64,000 bases of DNA, taken from assembly GCF_000421405.1 (NCBI RefSeq), contig NZ_ATWY01000004.1, positions 186,001 through 250,000 of the forward strand, read 5' to 3'. The stretch is from Butyrivibrio sp. NC2007. GTDB lineage: Bacteria > Bacillota > Clostridia > Lachnospirales > Lachnospiraceae. The notes under the pieces were generated by a model. It saw only the letters and a program-made list of their open reading frames with translations, had not been told where the DNA came from and searched no databases. Positions 36,265 through 45,330 of this stretch are shown one piece after another (position 1 is the first letter of the stretch; every line of letters begins with the position of its first letter). The position numbers and the translations under genes were made by a program.

Positions 36265-36307
36265 AAAAGCGCAGACTCATACGAACCCCCCGTATAGATG
36301 TCTGCGC
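36265..36307 (-). terminator. Probable terminator between divIC and tilS
   Basis: GCGCAGAC (36269-36276) pairs with GTCTGCGC (36300-36307), with an inner TACG/CGTA pairing. On the minus strand TTTTGATATT follows, a short T run. It may be partial, allowing some readthrough into tilS. Confidence 0.6.
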
Positions 36308-36322
36308 CTAACTGCTTAGCTA

Positions 36323-36634
36323 TCAGTTATCCGAGTTCTTAAAGATGATCTCTCCCGGATAAACCAGTCCCAGCTTTTCCTTGGCTGTATCCTCTATATA
36401 CTTACGCGTCTCTGTATAGCGCTCAAACTCAGCGATATCTTCACTTCTCTGATTCTCGTACTCGATCTGCTGCAGAAGCTGCTGTTCCTTTTCCTGATAT
36501 TCCCTGGCTTTCTGCATAAGTCCGATACTCTTTACAGAAACCACCGTCACAAGAATAAGTACAACGATGCTTGCCCAGACGATACCCGCTCTGTTTGTGA
36601 GCCTGCGCCTTTTATAACGAGCTCTCGCCGCCAT
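36323..36634 (-). CDS. divIC: Septum formation initiator, DivIC/FtsB family
   Basis: A 103-residue protein with a basic cytoplasmic N-terminus (MAARARYKRRRLTNRA), one membrane helix (about 18-38), then a heptad-rich coiled coil (QKAREYQEKEQQLLQQIEYE) and a short extracellular end LGLVYPGEIIFKN. This is the DivIC/FtsB topology of the divisome bridge with FtsL and FtsQ/DivIB. It lies between rqcP and tilS, the position of divIC in Firmicutes, which supports the name. Confidence 0.85.
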   Translation of the reverse strand: MAARARYKRRRLTNRAGIVWASIVVLILVTVVSVKSIGLMQKAREYQEKEQQLLQQIEYENQRSEDIAEFERYTETRKYIEDTAKEKLGLVYPGEIIFKNSDN

Positions 36635-36684
36635 AATTACCCCCTACTTTCAAACACTATATCACCATTTTTATTGTAATACAG

Positions 36685-36930
36685 CTAAATGTACCTGTAA
36701 AGGTTACTCACATCCTCTTTGTGCACGGTTTCCTGCACGTCAAGGACTTCCACGGAGACATCCTTGTTGCCAAAGCCTATGGTTATCTTATCTCCAACCT
36801 TGACCTCTGTTCCTGCCTTGGCGGGCTTTCCGTTTATGGAAACCCTGCCGGCGTCGCAGGCGTCATTGGCCACGGTCCTTCTCTTAATCAGTCGGGTTAC
36901 TTTTAAATACTTATCAAGTCTCATTATCAT
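36685..36930 (-). CDS. rqcP: S4-domain ribosome quality control protein RqcP (YabO-like)
   Basis: An 81-residue protein made of a single S4 RNA-binding domain: MRLDKYLKVTRLIKRRTVAN then AGRVSINGKPAKAGTEVKVG. Matches YabO/RqcP, which works with RqcH on obstructed 50S subunits. The neighbour divIC and the order match Bacillus yabO-...-divIC. The ATG at 36930 overlaps the stop of the PEGA gene as ATGA; a second ATG two codons later is also possible. Confidence 0.87.
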   Translation of the reverse strand: MIMRLDKYLKVTRLIKRRTVANDACDAGRVSINGKPAKAGTEVKVGDKITIGFGNKDVSVEVLDVQETVHKEDVSNLYRYI

Positions 36931-38684
36931 TCACCGGATACGGCACTTGCTGCATCGCTTGCTCCTTCGTTTGTACTGCTTTCTTTTGATGCATCCTCGG
37001 ATGAGCTGCTCTCCTTGGAGGAATCCTCTGATGCCGAGTCTCCTTCCCCTGAAGAATCCTCTGTGGATGCGCTGTCAGATGACGAGCCGGAATCTCCTGC
37101 AGGTGCTGAATCCTCGGTAGTTGAAGCATCTCCTGAAGATGATGAATCCTCTGTTGAGGCACTGTCACCACTGTCTGATGAGTCATCCGTGCTGGAAGAG
37201 TCGCTGCTTGATGAGGAATCTCCGCTGGATGCGCTGCTTGACGAGGAGGAATCATCGTCTGTCTCAATCTTTACAAGATCAGGGAATGAGTAGGACTTGT
37301 TGTCCTCTTCTTTATCCACGTTGATCCTGTAGCTCTTGGTCTCATATCCGTCCATCTTAAGGATGACTTCATGATTTCCGGAAATCTTGTTTATGCTGGT
37401 GGGAACAACGCCCACATAGGCGCCGTCAAAATACACCTCAGCTCCATAAGGTTTATCGAAATAAATCTTGTATCCCTTAATCTCTTTGTTTGGTTTATCC
37501 TCTTCCGAAGAGGAATTGCTGCTGACTGTGGCTGCCTTGGAAGCTGCAGAGCTTGATTCACCAAAGTCTATTGTGCCGACAGGATAGCTTGTCAGTGTTG
37601 ATGCGCTGCTGCTTGAACCCACCGAAGTAGAAGCATCCTCGCTTGATGCGTCCGCTGCTGCATCGGAGTCTTTTTCCAGTTCTATCTGAATAACTGCCTT
37701 GGCTGTTCCAACCTTGAGATACTTATTCTGGGTAACATAACCGTCTGCAAGGACTTTCAGGGTGTGATAGCCGTAATTGATGCTCTGTGGAACTCCTGTA
37801 AGAGCCCTTTCTCCGTCAACAAAGACCTCAGCGTCTTCCGGGATGATCTCAAAGGTGATCAGTGACTCTTTTGGCTTTGATATGGATACTCTTCCCGTAT
37901 CAACCACGGTTTCCTGATTGCGACTGATGTTTACCTCAGTCTGATAGCTTGCGCCGTTACCAAGGATCTGGAGATTGTAATCTCCCTCCGGGGCGCTGAG
38001 CATCATGTTCGGAGAAATCTTGTGTATTACCTCGTTGTCAAGCTCAAGCCATGCTCCCACAAGGCTGTGGTCCTCAACAGTGTCCGAAGAAAGGCTCACA
38101 TAGCCATGTCCGCTTGTGACAACCACGCTGTAAATATCTTTTCCAATACCACTGACTGTAATTCTGTCTGTATCAAGTACATCCTCAGCAAGAGCAAGTT
38201 CGCCTTCAGCCATGACCAGAGTCCTTGCATCTATTTTGTAGATATCTCCCTGGATCCTTGCTGTTCCGTCACCCCTTACAAGGTCATGGTTTCTTGTGTT
38301 TTCCACAACCCAGGCATCAGATGAAACATTTAATGTTGTAATATGCTTGCTGCTCTTAAGGAAAGTGACATCAACAATCTCTCCAACCTCTAAAAGAGAT
38401 GCCGACAAAACCGTTCCCCTGGCATCATACATCATGCTCGTGTTGTCATAGGAGAGGGTGTAGGTCTTGCCTGTCTGATGATTCCTGAATCTTATGAGCT
38501 TTTTGGTGGTGTCGATCTCTCTGATGGCCGCAGTATCTGCAGAATCATACTTGCCGATAAGTGAAACAGTGATCTTATCAGCATTGTCTGCCGCCCTGGT
38601 TATGCTCTGCGGCGAAGAGACAAGCATGCCCAACGATAATGTAATTGCAAGTAGTGCCCTGAGTATTCTTTTAGTCGTAATCAT
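36927..38684 (-). CDS. Secreted PEGA-domain protein with a Ser/Asp/Glu-rich tail
   Basis: About 585 residues from the ATG at 38684 (GGGAG four bases upstream; an ATG 18 bp earlier is possible). A signal peptide (MITTKRILRALLAITLSLGM) is followed by beta-rich domains. Two PEGA repeats are clear: AEVFVDGERALTGVPQSINY (~300) and AEVYFDGAYVGVVPTSINK (~425). The last ~110 residues are nearly all Ser, Asp, Glu, Ala and Thr, probably an unfolded extracellular or wall-spanning stretch. No LPXTG or membrane helix follows. PEGA domains are often surface-layer-associated. The gene overlaps cca by 14 bp, an unusual position for a surface protein. Confidence 0.8.
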   Translation of the reverse strand: MITTKRILRALLAITLSLGMLVSSPQSITRAADNADKITVSLIGKYDSADTAAIREIDTTKKLIRFRNHQTGKTYTLSYDNTSMMYDARGTVLSASLLEVGEIVDVTFLKSSKHITTLNVSSDAWVVENTRNHDLVRGDGTARIQGDIYKIDARTLVMAEGELALAEDVLDTDRITVSGIGKDIYSVVVTSGHGYVSLSSDTVEDHSLVGAWLELDNEVIHKISPNMMLSAPEGDYNLQILGNGASYQTEVNISRNQETVVDTGRVSISKPKESLITFEIIPEDAEVFVDGERALTGVPQSINYGYHTLKVLADGYVTQNKYLKVGTAKAVIQIELEKDSDAAADASSEDASTSVGSSSSASTLTSYPVGTIDFGESSSAASKAATVSSNSSSEEDKPNKEIKGYKIYFDKPYGAEVYFDGAYVGVVPTSINKISGNHEVILKMDGYETKSYRINVDKEEDNKSYSFPDLVKIETDDDSSSSSSASSGDSSSSSDSSSTDDSSDSGDSASTEDSSSSGDASTTEDSAPAGDSGSSSDSASTEDSSGEGDSASEDSSKESSSSEDASKESSTNEGASDAASAVSGE

Positions 38685-40044
38685 GGTTCTCCCGTTCCAC
38701 ATGATCCTTCATGTATTCTTCTCTTAGGCGCTCCGGCTTAAGCAAATACTCCTTGGTGTTGTGCTCGGGATGCTCAATGACGTCCATCAGCATCGCACTA
38801 AGGATGTTTCCCAGAGTCTTACCGGGGGCAATCCCCAGATCAATGAGGTCCTTCCCCTTGACTGCCAGGTTCTTAAGGTTAACACAGTCCTTCCTGTCTA
38901 AAATCTCCTTGTATACAGCTTTACACTGCTCAATGACCTGCAACTTATCATCTCTTTGATAATCGCTCTGGGCCATGGTATCTGCATATCTGACCTCAAA
39001 AAGCAGAGGGAAATCTTCTTCTCCCACACGGGCCATGGCTCTTCTGATACTGGAAGCCTTGGGCGGAAACCTGTAATCGTGGTAGAGAACCAGGTTGCAG
39101 ACCCTGTCCATGGTATCTCTGTCAAACTTAAGGCGCCTGAAGATCTTTTTTGCGATCTCAGCGCTGACCAGGTCATGGTTGTAGAAGTGATGAACTCCCT
39201 CGTCATCTATCTCCATTGTATCAGGTTTTCCCATATCATGCATCAGCATTGTAAGGCGCAAAACCTTGTCAGGACGCACATTCTTCATGGCTTCCACCGT
39301 GTGATCCCCGACGTTGTACATGTGGTGGATATTCTCCTGGGGCGTATCCATGCATTTATCGAATTCAGGAAGGATCACCGCGGTTATTCCCAGCTCGTAA
39401 GCCATCTTGATCTTCTCCGGATGGGGAGATTGCAGGAGCTTCACCAGCTCTGTCTGAATTCTCTCGGCGCTGATCTTTGAGAGGGTAGGAGCAAGCTCTT
39501 TTATGGCTTTCTTCGTCTCTTCTTCGATCTCATAGTCAAGCTGAGCGGCAAATCTCACAGCTCTCATGATCCTCAGGGCATCCTCAGAAAACCTCTCCCT
39601 TGGATTCCCGACGCACCTTATGATATGGTCCTCTAAATCCTTTTTGCCATCAAACCTGTCGATCAGACCCTCTTCCTCATTGTAAGCCATGGCGTTTATG
39701 GTAAAATCCCTGCGCATCATGTCTTCATAGAGGTCCCTTGTAAATGTGACCTCCTTGGGGTGACGGCCGTCCTCGTAAATTCCATCAATCCTGTAGGTGG
39801 TTACCTCATACCCCTCTTTTCCCATCATCACCGTAACGGTTCCGTGCTCTATACCGGTGTCGATGGTTCTTTTAAAGAGTTTCTTGGTATCCTGAGGAAG
39901 CGCATTAGTGGTGATGTCCCAGTCCTCCGGAGTTCTTCCTAAGAGGGCATCACGAACACAGCCACCCACTATATAAGCCTCAAAACCTGCCTTGTGCATG
40001 GTGTCGAGAATGAATTTTGCATTTTCCGGTATTGTAATCTTCAT
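38671..40044 (-). CDS. cca: CCA tRNA nucleotidyltransferase
   Basis: About 457 residues. The nucleotidyltransferase domain has EAYIVGGCVRDALLGRTPED and DWDITTNALP with the catalytic DxD-type acids near residues 41-43. RRDFTINAMAYNEEEGLIDRFDG follows. The C-terminal half has an HD domain (TMLMHDMGKPD). It adds or repairs the tRNA 3' CCA end, which matters here because the tRNA-Pro gene in this window does not encode CCA. I chose the ATG at 40044 because homologues begin MKITxPEN-like; an in-frame ATG at 40101 would add 19 residues without a Shine-Dalgarno. Confidence 0.93.
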   Translation of the reverse strand: MKITIPENAKFILDTMHKAGFEAYIVGGCVRDALLGRTPEDWDITTNALPQDTKKLFKRTIDTGIEHGTVTVMMGKEGYEVTTYRIDGIYEDGRHPKEVTFTRDLYEDMMRRDFTINAMAYNEEEGLIDRFDGKKDLEDHIIRCVGNPRERFSEDALRIMRAVRFAAQLDYEIEEETKKAIKELAPTLSKISAERIQTELVKLLQSPHPEKIKMAYELGITAVILPEFDKCMDTPQENIHHMYNVGDHTVEAMKNVRPDKVLRLTMLMHDMGKPDTMEIDDEGVHHFYNHDLVSAEIAKKIFRRLKFDRDTMDRVCNLVLYHDYRFPPKASSIRRAMARVGEEDFPLLFEVRYADTMAQSDYQRDDKLQVIEQCKAVYKEILDRKDCVNLKNLAVKGKDLIDLGIAPGKTLGNILSAMLMDVIEHPEHNTKEYLLKPERLREEYMKDHVERENHDYD

Positions 40045-40143
40045 ACCTTCATAATAGCCTATAGGCCTGATTTTGTGAATATTTGCTAGGAATTTTGTCA
40101 TTAAGGTTATATACTAAATATATGTAATAATGAGGAAAAGTTT

Positions 40144-41865
40144 ATGAAATTTTGGGACTATAGTCGCTATGATAAATTGGCGGCAATACTGCTGCTCATA
40201 ATATCAGTTATTGCAATTTTCTTTATTTCAGATACTTTCTTTAAACCGGGATCCGGGATCTACAGCCTGAACGATGGCTGGGAGATCTCTTTAAATGGTG
40301 TCCCGTACTCTTCGGATTCACTTCTCGATGCAGGTCTTGGCCTTATTGACGAAGGTGATGTGGTGATCCTTAGCCGCAAACTTCCTGATTTCAAGCTCGA
40401 GAACCCCTGTCTTATCATGTATTCCATCCACGCTTTGGTAGATGTATATCTCGATAATGAGCTGATCTATTCCTTCGGTCATGACTACTATGAAAACGAC
40501 CGTACCGTCCCCAAGCGCTACAATTACATTGCCCTGGGACAGGATTATCTGGGAAAAGAGCTTAGGATTGCCATTTCCGGTACCAGAACCCGGTCATTTT
40601 CAGGCGCCTCTCCCATAACTGTCGGTGAAAGACGCGACATTCTGACCTATCACATCTCTGGCATGCGATCAAATATAATAATCGGTGACTTTTTGATGAT
40701 CCTGGGCCTTGCCTTGATGATCCTCTCTCCCTACATGGTTATTTACCACAGCAATGACTTAAGACTCTTCTTCAGTGGTCTTATATCACTACTTCTTGGT
40801 CTGTTCATATACTCTTTCTACGGACTTATCGATCTTCTGTGCAACAATCCGAGCCTTAACACCATTTGCGAATATTCTTCAATGTACAATATTCCGACAG
40901 CCATCATCGGATACTTCATGTCCATCTCAACAGATAAGCTAAAGAAGATATTCAGAGCACTTTTTGTTGCAAATGTTCTGGTATTCCTTTCGGTATTCTT
41001 CTTTACCGTCATTGCAAGCCGCAGGATCTTCGAATTTACACCTATGCTTCAGGGGCTTGCCCTTTTTGAGGCAATCGTCTGCACCGTAATAATCATAAGA
41101 GCTGCAGCAAAACTATTTAAGGATCCGGATTTCCGTCTGATTTCCTCCGACAATGTCTTTTCCGCAGGTCTTATCATTTTCACGCTTTTGTCGGTTGTTG
41201 ACATCTTCAGATACAACTACACCAAGTACTTCTCAAAGCAGGGTGAATCATCAACTACCATCGCATTCTTCACCGCAGGCGCCGTACTTCTTGTTTGTTC
41301 GCTCCTTATTAGTTATCTGCTTTACATCATCTACAACTCAAACCTTCAGTCCATGCAAAGCAAGATATCTTCCCTTGCATACACGGATCCTCTTACGGGA
41401 CTGGCCAACAGAGCACGTTGTGAGCAGGTAATGGATCTGCTTACAAAAGAGCGCGCTCAGTACACCATAATAAGTCTCGACCTCAACAAACTAAAGCACG
41501 TCAACGACACCCTTGGCCATCATGAGGGCGACAGGCTTCTGTCCGGCTTTGCAACCATACTCTCCGACTGCTTTTTGGATGCTAACCTTGTAGGAAGAAT
41601 GGGCGGTGATGAGTTTATCGTAATCCTCACAGAAGAAAGAGCCCTTAGCACCACCAAGAGGATACACGAGCTCTACTCGATGATCAGCGACTGGAATCAC
41701 AAAGAGCAGGTATTCCAATACAGTGCGTCCTACGGCTATGCCTACAGCTACGAAGTCCCCAGCGGATCCGCTCAGGAGGTCTACATGCTGGCTGACAGCC
41801 GTATGTATGAGATGAAGAGAGAGCATCAGTCTGACAAGCGTAAGGAGGTGATAAAGAATGCGTAA
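40144..41865 (+). CDS. Membrane GGDEF protein with extracellular sensor (7TMR-DISM-like), copy 1
   Basis: A 573-residue protein. One helix (~14-33), an extracellular beta-rich domain (~35-175; IYSLNDGWEISLNGVPY, YIALGQDYLGKELRIAISG), seven helices (~180-400), then a GGDEF domain with LAYTDPLTGLANRARCEQ and VGRMGGDEFIVIL. This resembles 7TM receptors with diverse intracellular modules carrying a diguanylate cyclase. The active-site loop is intact; the RxxD inhibitory site is not apparent. GAGGAAAAG lies before the ATG. The next gene overlaps by 8 bp and encodes a paralogue. It is divergent from cca, so the intergenic region holds both promoters. Confidence 0.88.
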   Translation: MKFWDYSRYDKLAAILLLIISVIAIFFISDTFFKPGSGIYSLNDGWEISLNGVPYSSDSLLDAGLGLIDEGDVVILSRKLPDFKLENPCLIMYSIHALVDVYLDNELIYSFGHDYYENDRTVPKRYNYIALGQDYLGKELRIAISGTRTRSFSGASPITVGERRDILTYHISGMRSNIIIGDFLMILGLALMILSPYMVIYHSNDLRLFFSGLISLLLGLFIYSFYGLIDLLCNNPSLNTICEYSSMYNIPTAIIGYFMSISTDKLKKIFRALFVANVLVFLSVFFFTVIASRRIFEFTPMLQGLALFEAIVCTVIIIRAAAKLFKDPDFRLISSDNVFSAGLIIFTLLSVVDIFRYNYTKYFSKQGESSTTIAFFTAGAVLLVCSLLISYLLYIIYNSNLQSMQSKISSLAYTDPLTGLANRARCEQVMDLLTKERAQYTIISLDLNKLKHVNDTLGHHEGDRLLSGFATILSDCFLDANLVGRMGGDEFIVILTEERALSTTKRIHELYSMISDWNHKEQVFQYSASYGYAYSYEVPSGSAQEVYMLADSRMYEMKREHQSDKRKEVIKNA

Positions 41866-43540
41866 ATTCTTATCTTTCCTTACTTTAGCCCTGGCTCTAC
41901 TTGCACTGTTCTTTACGTTTGCAGCATTTTTCTTTTCCTTTAAGCCAACGCACCCTATTATGAAACTCGAAAAGGGCTGGACTGTAACCTACAGAAACCA
42001 GCAGTACTTAAACACTAATCTTGAGCACATGAGCACGCAGGTGGGAGCTTCATTCTCGAGAGGCGACGTGGTCTACCTGAATCAGACAGCGCCTCTTGTT
42101 GATATTCATTGTGATTTTCCTTACCTCGCCTTTAAGACAAGATACTGCTACTATGAGATATTCCTGGATGAAGAGCTCATAAACAGCACAGTTCCTGAGA
42201 CTTCGTCAAATAAAGAGTTTATCGGTGTAGGCTACAATTTCATCCCGCTTCCTGACAACTACGTGGGTAAAAGACTTACCATCAGACTCTACGTTACCGA
42301 AAACGACACAAGAGCCGACATAATCACGCCTGTAATAGGAGATTTCGATGACATTTACAGAGATATGATCCATTCAATGATCTATCCCTTCACTATAGGT
42401 CTTTTCATGTTGATGTTCGGTGAGGTATTCCTGATAATATCCCTGCTCTTCTACATCAGGTCAGCCGGCGTTACTACGCAGATACTATGCTCCGTCCTCA
42501 ATATCGTTCTTGGTTTCTGGCTGCTTACTGCCTTTGACGTTACAGACTTTGTGCTTCCACCTGCCATAAATACCACGCTGGAGTTCTGCACTATGTACCT
42601 GATTACGCCGCTTATCTATGCCATAGTCTTTGACCTCCACAGGCGCTGGGAAAACAGGATACTGGTAGTAATGGGTCTGTCAACTCTTGCCTTTACGCTT
42701 GCTTTCATGTTCCTGCACTTCTTGAATGTCGTGCACATTAATCATTTCCAGTACCCCTACTACTTCATTTCTACAGTAGGTATGTTCATACTGGGAGCCT
42801 ATGTCTACATGGACTTAAAGAGCAAAAGCCACAACTCCTCGCGGTTGATCTTAATGTGCGGCGTAACTTTCATGGCAATATCACTGTTTGGCTATATAAT
42901 AGCCGCCGTGCTTCACCAGTATATAGGCTTTGCCAACACTCCGATCATTTCCGCCATTATGCCCACCGGAGTTATGTTCTTCGTATTTATGCAGCTGCTC
43001 AATTACTTTGTTTATATGACACACTCTTTTGCCCAGAAAAAAGAGTATGCAGCCCTTACCAAGATTGCCTATATCGACAATCTCACCGGCCTTCCCAACA
43101 GAGTCAGCTGCGACGAAAGGCTTGTTACCTTTAATAAGTCAGATAAGAATTTCTGCCTGCTCAGCCTTGATCTTAACGGTCTAAAAGAAGTCAACGACAA
43201 TGCCGGCCATCCTGCCGGGGATAAACTTCTTAAGTCCTTTGCGGATACGCTTAAAGCAGTTATTGGTGATCTTGGAGTCTGTACCAGAATCGGCGGAGAC
43301 GAATTTTTGGTGCTGATTGAAAAGACAACTCCGATAGAGCTTGATAAAAGACTTGTTAAACTGGATCAGGAACTCTTAGAGCTTGATAAAAAAGTTCCCG
43401 ACGTAAACCACAGCGTATCCTATGGCTATGCCTTCAGAGATGAGACAGAAGATGGGGATACACATTCCGTATTCATGCTGGCTGATCAGAGAATGTATGA
43501 CTACAAGAGAGCTCACTACGCAAACATGATGAAGAGATAA
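41858..43540 (+). CDS. Membrane GGDEF protein with extracellular sensor, copy 2
   Basis: A 560-residue protein with the same architecture as its upstream neighbour: N-terminal helix, extracellular domain (PIMKLEKGWTVTYRNQQY; YNFIPLPDNYVGKRLTIRLY), seven helices, and GGDEF (IAYIDNLTGLPNRVSCDE, TRIGGDEFLVLIE). The similarity of the extracellular domains, though modest, points to an old tandem duplication. It overlaps copy 1 by 8 bp, so the two are coexpressed and might heterodimerise. The active loop is intact and no RxxD inhibitory site is evident. It is convergent with proS. Confidence 0.88.
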   Translation: MRKFLSFLTLALALLALFFTFAAFFFSFKPTHPIMKLEKGWTVTYRNQQYLNTNLEHMSTQVGASFSRGDVVYLNQTAPLVDIHCDFPYLAFKTRYCYYEIFLDEELINSTVPETSSNKEFIGVGYNFIPLPDNYVGKRLTIRLYVTENDTRADIITPVIGDFDDIYRDMIHSMIYPFTIGLFMLMFGEVFLIISLLFYIRSAGVTTQILCSVLNIVLGFWLLTAFDVTDFVLPPAINTTLEFCTMYLITPLIYAIVFDLHRRWENRILVVMGLSTLAFTLAFMFLHFLNVVHINHFQYPYYFISTVGMFILGAYVYMDLKSKSHNSSRLILMCGVTFMAISLFGYIIAAVLHQYIGFANTPIISAIMPTGVMFFVFMQLLNYFVYMTHSFAQKKEYAALTKIAYIDNLTGLPNRVSCDERLVTFNKSDKNFCLLSLDLNGLKEVNDNAGHPAGDKLLKSFADTLKAVIGDLGVCTRIGGDEFLVLIEKTTPIELDKRLVKLDQELLELDKKVPDVNHSVSYGYAFRDETEDGDTHSVFMLADQRMYDYKRAHYANMMKR

Positions 43541-43569
43541 AAAAAGGACGCGCATTAATACGCGCGTCC
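43540..43569 (-). terminator. proS terminator, overlapping the end of the gene
   Basis: GGACGCGC (43546-43553) pairs with GCGCGTCC (43562-43569), with six or more T on the minus strand. The stop codon of proS (43555-43557) lies inside the loop, so the stem includes the codons for the last residues. Confidence 0.85.
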
Positions 43570-44988
43570 CCAATATACCATTTTGGTTGCAGGCTTTCCG
43601 CACATTACACATGTGTCGGAGAGCTTTTCTTGTTCAAAAGGAATACATCTGCTGGTAGCTGAGAACTCTTCCTTGATCTTGTCCTCACACTCCTGGCATC
43701 CGCACCACATAGCCTTTACAAAGCCCTTGGTCTCCTTGAAGGCCTCTGCGAACTCCTCTTTGTTGTGAGCTGCGAAGGTGTGCTCTGCAAGGTGCTTCTT
43801 AGCTCTCTCGAACATATCCTTCTGGATTGTATCAAGAAGCTCGCCAACCTTAGCTGAAACCTCTGAGATAGCACATTCGATCTTCTCTCTTGTGTCTCTT
43901 CTTACAAGTACGCACTTACCTGCCTCAAGATCCTTAGGTCCGATCTCGACACGAACAGGAATACCTCTCATCTCCTGCTCAGCGAACTTAAATCCCGGTG
44001 TTCTGTCGGAATCGTCTGTCTTTACTCTATAATCTGAAAGGCTCTTTGCGATATCGTAAGCTGCATCAAGAACGCCTTCCTTCTTCTGCTGGATAGGAAT
44101 AACAACTACCTGTACAGGAGCGATCTTAGGAGGTACTACAAGACCTGAATTGTCGCCGTGTACCATGATCATGGCACCGATTGTACGTGTTGTAAGTCCC
44201 CAGGATGTCTGACATACATAGTGAAGCTGATTGTCTTTTCCTGCGTACTGGATTCCGAAAGCCTTTGCAAAGCCGTCACCGAAGTTGTGGCTTGTTGCGC
44301 TCTGAAGAGCACGTCCGTCATGCATAAGTGCCTCTACTGTATAAGTAGCCTCAGCACCTGCGAATTTCTCTTTATCTGTCTTGCGTCCCTTAACAACAGG
44401 AATAGCCATGTCGTTCTCAAGGAAATCAGCATAGACATTAAGCATCTGCTGTGTTCTCTCCTCAGCCTCTTCCATTGTTGCGTGAGCTGTGTGTCCTTCC
44501 TGCCAGAGGAACTCTCTGCTTCTAAGGAAAGGTCTAGTCTCTTTCTCCCAACGAACAACGCTGCACCACTGGTTGAGAACCTGTGGAAGATCCTTGTAGG
44601 AGTGGATCTCTCCCTTGTAGTAGTCGCAAAACAGTGTCTCTGATGTAGGACGTACGCAGTATCTCTCTGTAAGAGGCTCAAGTCCTCCGTGAGTTACCCA
44701 TGCTACCTCAGGAGCAAAGCCCTCTACGTGATCCTTCTCCTTCTGAAGAAGTGACTCGGGAATGAACATAGGAAGGTATGCGTTCTGAACGCCTGTCTCC
44801 TTAAATCTTGCATCGAGGTGCTTCTGAATAAGCTCCCAGATTGCATAGCCTGCAGGCTTGATAACCATGCATCCCTTGATGTTTGAGTAGCTTACAAGGT
44901 CTGCCTTGATACATACGTCTGTGTACCATTGTGTGAAATCTTCATCCATGGATGTGATCTCAGAAACGAGTTTCTTGTTGTCTGCCAT
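43555..44988 (-). CDS. proS: Prolyl-tRNA synthetase, short type
   Basis: A 477-residue class II synthetase of the archaeal/eukaryote-like type, without the inserted editing domain of the long bacterial form. [12 protein letters not shown] (motif 2 region, about 113-124) and motif 2 [20 protein letters not shown] are present. The C-terminal zinc-binding domain has CGCQEC and CVMC, and the chain ends in Tyr as usual. It charges tRNA-Pro. Expression is controlled by a T-box leader (45038-45290) that senses uncharged tRNA-Pro. An alternative is none: all motifs agree. Confidence 0.97.
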   Translation of the reverse strand: MADNKKLVSEITSMDEDFTQWYTDVCIKADLVSYSNIKGCMVIKPAGYAIWELIQKHLDARFKETGVQNAYLPMFIPESLLQKEKDHVEGFAPEVAWVTHGGLEPLTERYCVRPTSETLFCDYYKGEIHSYKDLPQVLNQWCSVVRWEKETRPFLRSREFLWQEGHTAHATMEEAEERTQQMLNVYADFLENDMAIPVVKGRKTDKEKFAGAEATYTVEALMHDGRALQSATSHNFGDGFAKAFGIQYAGKDNQLHYVCQTSWGLTTRTIGAMIMVHGDNSGLVVPPKIAPVQVVVIPIQQKKEGVLDAAYDIAKSLSDYRVKTDDSDRTPGFKFAEQEMRGIPVRVEIGPKDLEAGKCVLVRRDTREKIECAISEVSAKVGELLDTIQKDMFERAKKHLAEHTFAAHNKEEFAEAFKETKGFVKAMWCGCQECEDKIKEEFSATSRCIPFEQEKLSDTCVMCGKPATKMVYWGRAY

Positions 44989-45037
44989 AATTTCTCCTCT
45001 CTCTTTCGTTATGAAGTGGATACGAGGTTGTTTAAGC

Positions 45038-45290
45038 TAAAAAAATAAGCCTTCGCATCCCTAAAAACAGGGACCGAAAGCTCGGCGGTACCACCCTATT
45101 TAAATCCGCAAAAGCAGATTTCACTTCATTTGTGCCCTTAACGCGGGTAACGCTGTATTTATGCTGACGCTTTCATACAGGACTCCAAGGCGGGTTCGCT
45201 GTTTTTCCGTAAGAGCCTCACACCAAACGGCCCTCTCTCTGAAACGTGATTGCAGTTACTATTCCTCTTCAACGTCGATTTATTTATTTC
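45038..45290 (-). promoter_or_regulatory. T-box riboswitch leader of proS (proline)
   Basis: On the minus strand the leader has GAAGAGGAATAGTA (stem I start with AGTA bulge, near 45265-45275), a specifier loop CGAA-CCC-G with a Pro codon at 45192-45194, and the T-box AGGGTGGTACCGCC (45081-45097). The terminator follows at 45048-45082 (AGCTTTCGGTCCCT / AGGGATGCGAAGGCT) with seven T at 45039-45045. Uncharged tRNA-Pro would bind and favour the antiterminator. The bulge is UGGU, which complements discriminator A, the base found in the tRNA-Pro of this window. An SD and start for proS follow at 44995-44988. Confidence 0.93.
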
Positions 45291-45294
45291 ACTC

Positions 45295-45323
45295 ATTCTA
45301 GTTTCAAACCCAAAGATTGTCAA
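45295..45323 (-). promoter_or_regulatory. Sigma-A promoter of the proS T-box transcript
   Basis: On the minus strand a perfect TTGACA (45318-45323) is 17 bp from TAGAAT (45295-45300). The predicted start is about 45288, just before stem I of the T-box. Confidence 0.9.
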
Positions 45324-45330
45324 GCCATTT

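Noticed and set aside
36914..37293. Overlapping open frames in both strands at the end of the PEGA gene
   Set aside because: They arise from the low-complexity Ser/Asp/Glu codons; only the minus frame carries signal peptide and PEGA domains.
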